A stretch of 51,218 nucleotides of DNA from Actinoplanes xinjiangensis. Lineage in GTDB: Bacteria; Actinomycetota; Actinomycetes; Mycobacteriales; Micromonosporaceae. The DNA lies in contig NZ_QGGR01000046.1 in NCBI RefSeq assembly GCF_003148685.1, forward strand, positions 1 to 51,218, written 5' to 3'. Positions 49,242 through 51,218 of this stretch are shown here, piece by piece. The position numbers and the translations under genes were made by a program. Numbering within the stretch: the first letter of the stretch is position 1; every line of letters begins with the position of its first letter. The notes beneath the pieces are model-generated. The model was not told where the DNA came from. It made no database searches and saw nothing but the letters and a program-made list of their open reading frames with translations.

Positions 49242-49586
49242 TCATGGAGGGGCGTCGAACCGGCGGGCCAGGTCGTGATGGGCGGCGGCCGCGCGGGCGG
49301 CCTCCACGCCGCTGAGCGGCGAGCCCGGCCCGGCGCCCAGCGTGGCGACCTGGTCGGCGAAGTGGCGGTGCTGTCCGGCGGCGTGTTCACGGCACGGCAG
49401 GCAGGTGACCGAGCCCGGCTCGGCGGAGGTCATGGCGAACGGCGCCCGCAGCCCGCAGGCGGTCGTCACCTCGGCCGGAAGGTCACCGACCAGCCCGAAC
49501 ATGGACGCCAGGAGGTTGCGCTCGGCTGCGCGTGCGCGCAGCGGTCCGCCCTCGACGTGGATGTGCGGGTCTCCGGGGTTCGTCAT
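49242..49586 (-). CDS. Small protein with CxxC-type metal-binding motif, NACHT-operon partner
   Basis: 114 residues. N-terminal PHIHVEGG, a central Cys44 in TTACGLRAP, then VTCLPCREHA (Cys62, Cys65, His68), a plausible zinc site, followed by a His-rich helix (AAGQHRHFADQ) and an Ala-rich end. No enzyme motif and no membrane segment. I do not recognise a named family. It sits directly upstream of the NACHT gene (8-base gap), so it may be a partner, adaptor or effector; this is inference from position. The start ATG 49586 was chosen from MTNPGDPH; the frame extends to 49994 over the phosphoketolase start. Confidence 0.7.
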   Translation of the reverse strand: MTNPGDPHIHVEGGPLRARAAERNLLASMFGLVGDLPAEVTTACGLRAPFAMTSAEPGSVTCLPCREHAAGQHRHFADQVATLGAGPGSPLSGVEAARAAAAHHDLARRFDAPP

Positions 49587-49762
49587 CACATCGAGTCTGG
49601 CACGCCGTCCGGCTCCCTGGCCGTCCCGGCCGGTGGCACCGGGTTCAGGTGCCATTCTGCCGGGGTGACCCGGAGCGCCGCCGAATCCTGGTAGAAGTTT
49701 TCCCAGGGGGGTAGGGGCCACTCCGTGACCGTCGTTCTCGGGCGCGTGTGCGAACCATCGGC

Positions 49763-49798
49763 GGGGGTAACGTCCCGTCCGGAGGGGCCGAAAGGCCC
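49763..49798 (+). promoter_or_regulatory. Two DosR/DevR-like boxes upstream of phosphoketolase
   Basis: GGGGGTAACGTCCC (49763-49776) and GGGCCGAAAGGCCC (49785-49798) resemble the actinobacterial dormancy-regulator palindrome (GGGaC-TNNN-GtCCC). Their centres are 22 bp apart, two helical turns. The second is a perfect palindrome apart from its centre. They lie 77-113 bases before the start. The rest of 49587-49875 shows no gene. Confidence 0.5.
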
Positions 49799-49875
49799 GT
49801 GTCGCCCGTTCACGCCGTCGATACGTTGATCGTGACCAGTCAGGAACTCGAAAGACTTCGTCGAGAGGAATGACC

Positions 49876-51218
49876 GTGACCGCCGTTTCGGACAACCGGG
49901 CCGCCACGCTCGACCAGCAGGAACTGGTGCGGAAGCTCGCCGCTCCGGACGATGCCGAGGTCGCGAGCCTCGACGCCTGGTGGCGGGCCAACAACTACCT
50001 GACCGTCGGGCAGATCTACCTTCAGGGCAATCCGCTGCTGCGGGAGAAGCTGACCTCGGAGCACATCAAGCCGCGGCTGCTCGGTCACTGGGGCACCAGC
50101 CCCGGTCTGTCGTTCGTCTACGCCCACGTGTCGCGTCTGATCAAGCAGACCGGGCAGCAGGCCATCTATCTGGCCGGCCCGGGTCACGGCGGTCCGGCGC
50201 TGGTCGCCGCCGGCTATCTGGAGGGCACCTACTCCGAGGTGTACCCGAAGGTCGGTCTGGACGAGGGCGGTCTGCTGCGGTTGCTCCGGCAGTTCTCCAG
50301 CCCCGGTGGCATCCCCAGCCACGTCAGCGTGACCACGCCCGGCAGCATCCACGAGGGCGGCGAACTCGGCTACGTGCTGGTGCACGCGTTCGGTGCGGTC
50401 ATGGACAACCCGGACCTGCTGGCCATCGCGGTGGTCGGCGACGGCGAGGCCGAGACCGGCCCCCTCGAAGGGTCCTGGAAGGGCGTCTCCTTCATCAACC
50501 CGGAGCACGACGGCGCGGTCCTGCCGATCCTGCACCTCAACGGCGCGAAGATCGCCGGCCCGACGGTGCTGGCCCGCAAGGACCCGGCCGAGGTGCGCAG
50601 GCTGTTCGAGGGACACGGCTACGACGTCATCGAGATCGAGGGCTCCGACCTGCCGGGCATGCACCACCGGTTCGCGGCGGTCCTCGCCGAGGCGTGGGGC
50701 AAGATCAGGAGCATTCAGAGTGAGGCCCGCGGCGGTACGTGGGACGGCAGCCGCCCCCGCTGGCCGCTGATCGTGATGCGCACGCCGAAGGGCTGGACCG
50801 GCCCGGAGAAGATCGACGGCATCACCGTGACCGGCACCTGGCGCTCGCACCAGGTCCCGCTGTCCGGGGTCAAGGGCAACGACGACCACCTCGCCGAGCT
50901 GGAGAAGTGGCTGCGCTCGTACAAGCCGGAAGAGCTCTTCGACGCCTCCGGCGCACCGGCCCAGATCATCCGCGACCTGGCGCCGCCCGGGGATCTGCGG
51001 ATGAGCGCCACCCCGCACGCCAACGGCGGCCTGCTCACCTCCGACTTGGACCTGCCCGACTTCCGCGACTACGCGGTCGACGTGAAGCAGCCCGCCCAGG
51101 GACGCGCCGAGTCGACCCGCAAACTCGGCGAGATGATGCGCGACATCTACTCGCGCAACCCGGACAGCTTCCGGCTGTTCTGCCCCGACGAGACCAACAG
51201 CAACCGGCTCGGCGCCGT
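49876..51218 (+). CDS. xfp: Xylulose-5-phosphate/fructose-6-phosphate phosphoketolase (5' part)
   Basis: About 447 codons are present; the family is about 790-800 residues, so the C-terminal part lies beyond the window. The enzyme splits xylulose-5-P or fructose-6-P with phosphate to acetyl phosphate using thiamine diphosphate. Seen: YLTVGQIYLQGNPLL, HWGTSPGLSFVYAH, YLAGPGHGGPA (His contacts to substrate), the ThDP motif VVGDGEAETGPLEGSW, and LPILHLNGAKIAGPT. Translation could start at ATG 49870 or GTG 49876; GTG is preferred because AGAGGA (49864-49869) is 6 bases before it but touches the ATG. Divergent from the NACHT cassette; two DosR-like boxes lie upstream, consistent with a hypoxia-linked role. 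Confidence 0.95.
   Translation, partial: MTAVSDNRAATLDQQELVRKLAAPDDAEVASLDAWWRANNYLTVGQIYLQGNPLLREKLTSEHIKPRLLGHWGTSPGLSFVYAHVSRLIKQTGQQAIYLAGPGHGGPALVAAGYLEGTYSEVYPKVGLDEGGLLRLLRQFSSPGGIPSHVSVTTPGSIHEGGELGYVLVHAFGAVMDNPDLLAIAVVGDGEAETGPLEGSWKGVSFINPEHDGAVLPILHLNGAKIAGPTVLARKDPAEVRRLFEGHGYDVIEIEGSDLPGMHHRFAAVLAEAWGKIRSIQSEARGGTWDGSRPRWPLIVMRTPKGWTGPEKIDGITVTGTWRSHQVPLSGVKGNDDHLAELEKWLRSYKPEELFDASGAPAQIIRDLAPPGDLRMSATPHANGGLLTSDLDLPDFRDYAVDVKQPAQGRAESTRKLGEMMRDIYSRNPDSFRLFCPDETNSNRLGA

Noticed and set aside
49235..49390. Longer NACHT protein starting at 49390
   Set aside because: The extension would lie over the small CxxC gene in another frame, is Pro/Ala/Arg-rich and low in complexity; the NNH7 pattern begins at MGRSLSYADA.
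43821..49875. Recent horizontal insertion or mobile element carrying the NACHT cassette
   Set aside because: No transposase, integrase, tRNA or flanking direct repeat is visible, and GC content looks like its neighbours. Acquisition is possible but not supported by the sequence.

Overview
The window is very GC-rich, densely coded chromosomal DNA of an actinomycete. It most resembles Micromonosporaceae (Actinoplanes-like): type II glutamine synthetase, an F420/FMN luciferase-like oxidoreductase, several RsbU/RsbW/STAS-type regulators, a ClgR-like XRE regulator, a Tat-exported PhoD, a DtxR/IdeR iron box and a Mak_N_cap protein. The genus assignment is inference from gene content, not from a search.

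Layout. 1-93 is the 3' end of a 5S rRNA gene and its terminator, so an rRNA operon lies just left of the window. 275-6373 holds a CBS-domain protein, a small membrane protein, a Wzz/BY-kinase-like protein with an altered Walker A, a membrane protein, PhoD, an emfourin-like protease inhibitor and an iron-regulated siderophore-interacting flavoreductase. 6505-13503 holds signalling and stress genes (stand-alone receiver, chemoreceptor, tandem UspA, DJ-1/PfpI, LysR) and nitrogen genes (glnII, N-formylglutamate amidohydrolase). 13586-19847 holds a partner-switching set (STAS antagonist, RsbW-like kinase, PAS-SpoIIE phosphatase), a compact Rho, a ClgR-like regulator and an L,D-transpeptidase. 19984-26202 holds an LLM oxidoreductase and a two-component system divergent from a four-gene MacAB-like export operon. 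26298-27260 encodes a solitary S-4TM predicted pore-forming effector. 27408-31202 is a TetR-controlled acyl-CoA dehydrogenase/SDR/acyl-CoA dehydrogenase operon. 34290-43820 is a xylo-oligosaccharide/xyloglucan locus: secreted GH3, LacI regulator, ABC sugar importer and a YicI-like GH31 alpha-xylosidase, linked by two near-identical LacI-type palindromes. 43894-49586 (minus strand) is a candidate defence cassette: a small CxxC protein, a 1080-residue NACHT NTPase of NNH7 type, and a winged-helix/PD-(D/E)XK nuclease. From 49876 a phosphoketolase gene runs off the right end behind two DosR/DevR-like boxes.

Striking non-coding structure. (i) A 63-bp repeat (53-bp palindrome plus 10-bp AGATC-containing spacer) occurs three times at 7165-7353 and twice at 27265-27390. 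Both sites are between convergent genes. (ii) Short tandem arrays (32 bp x3-4, 32 bp x5, 25 bp x5) start inside the 3' end of a gene. Two of them fill the whole gap between convergent genes and include both stop codons. (iii) Several other convergent junctions carry perfect 13-15-bp hairpins. Repeat insertion or expansion at convergent 3' ends is the most unusual feature of this region, together with the NACHT/nuclease cassette and the S-4TM effector.
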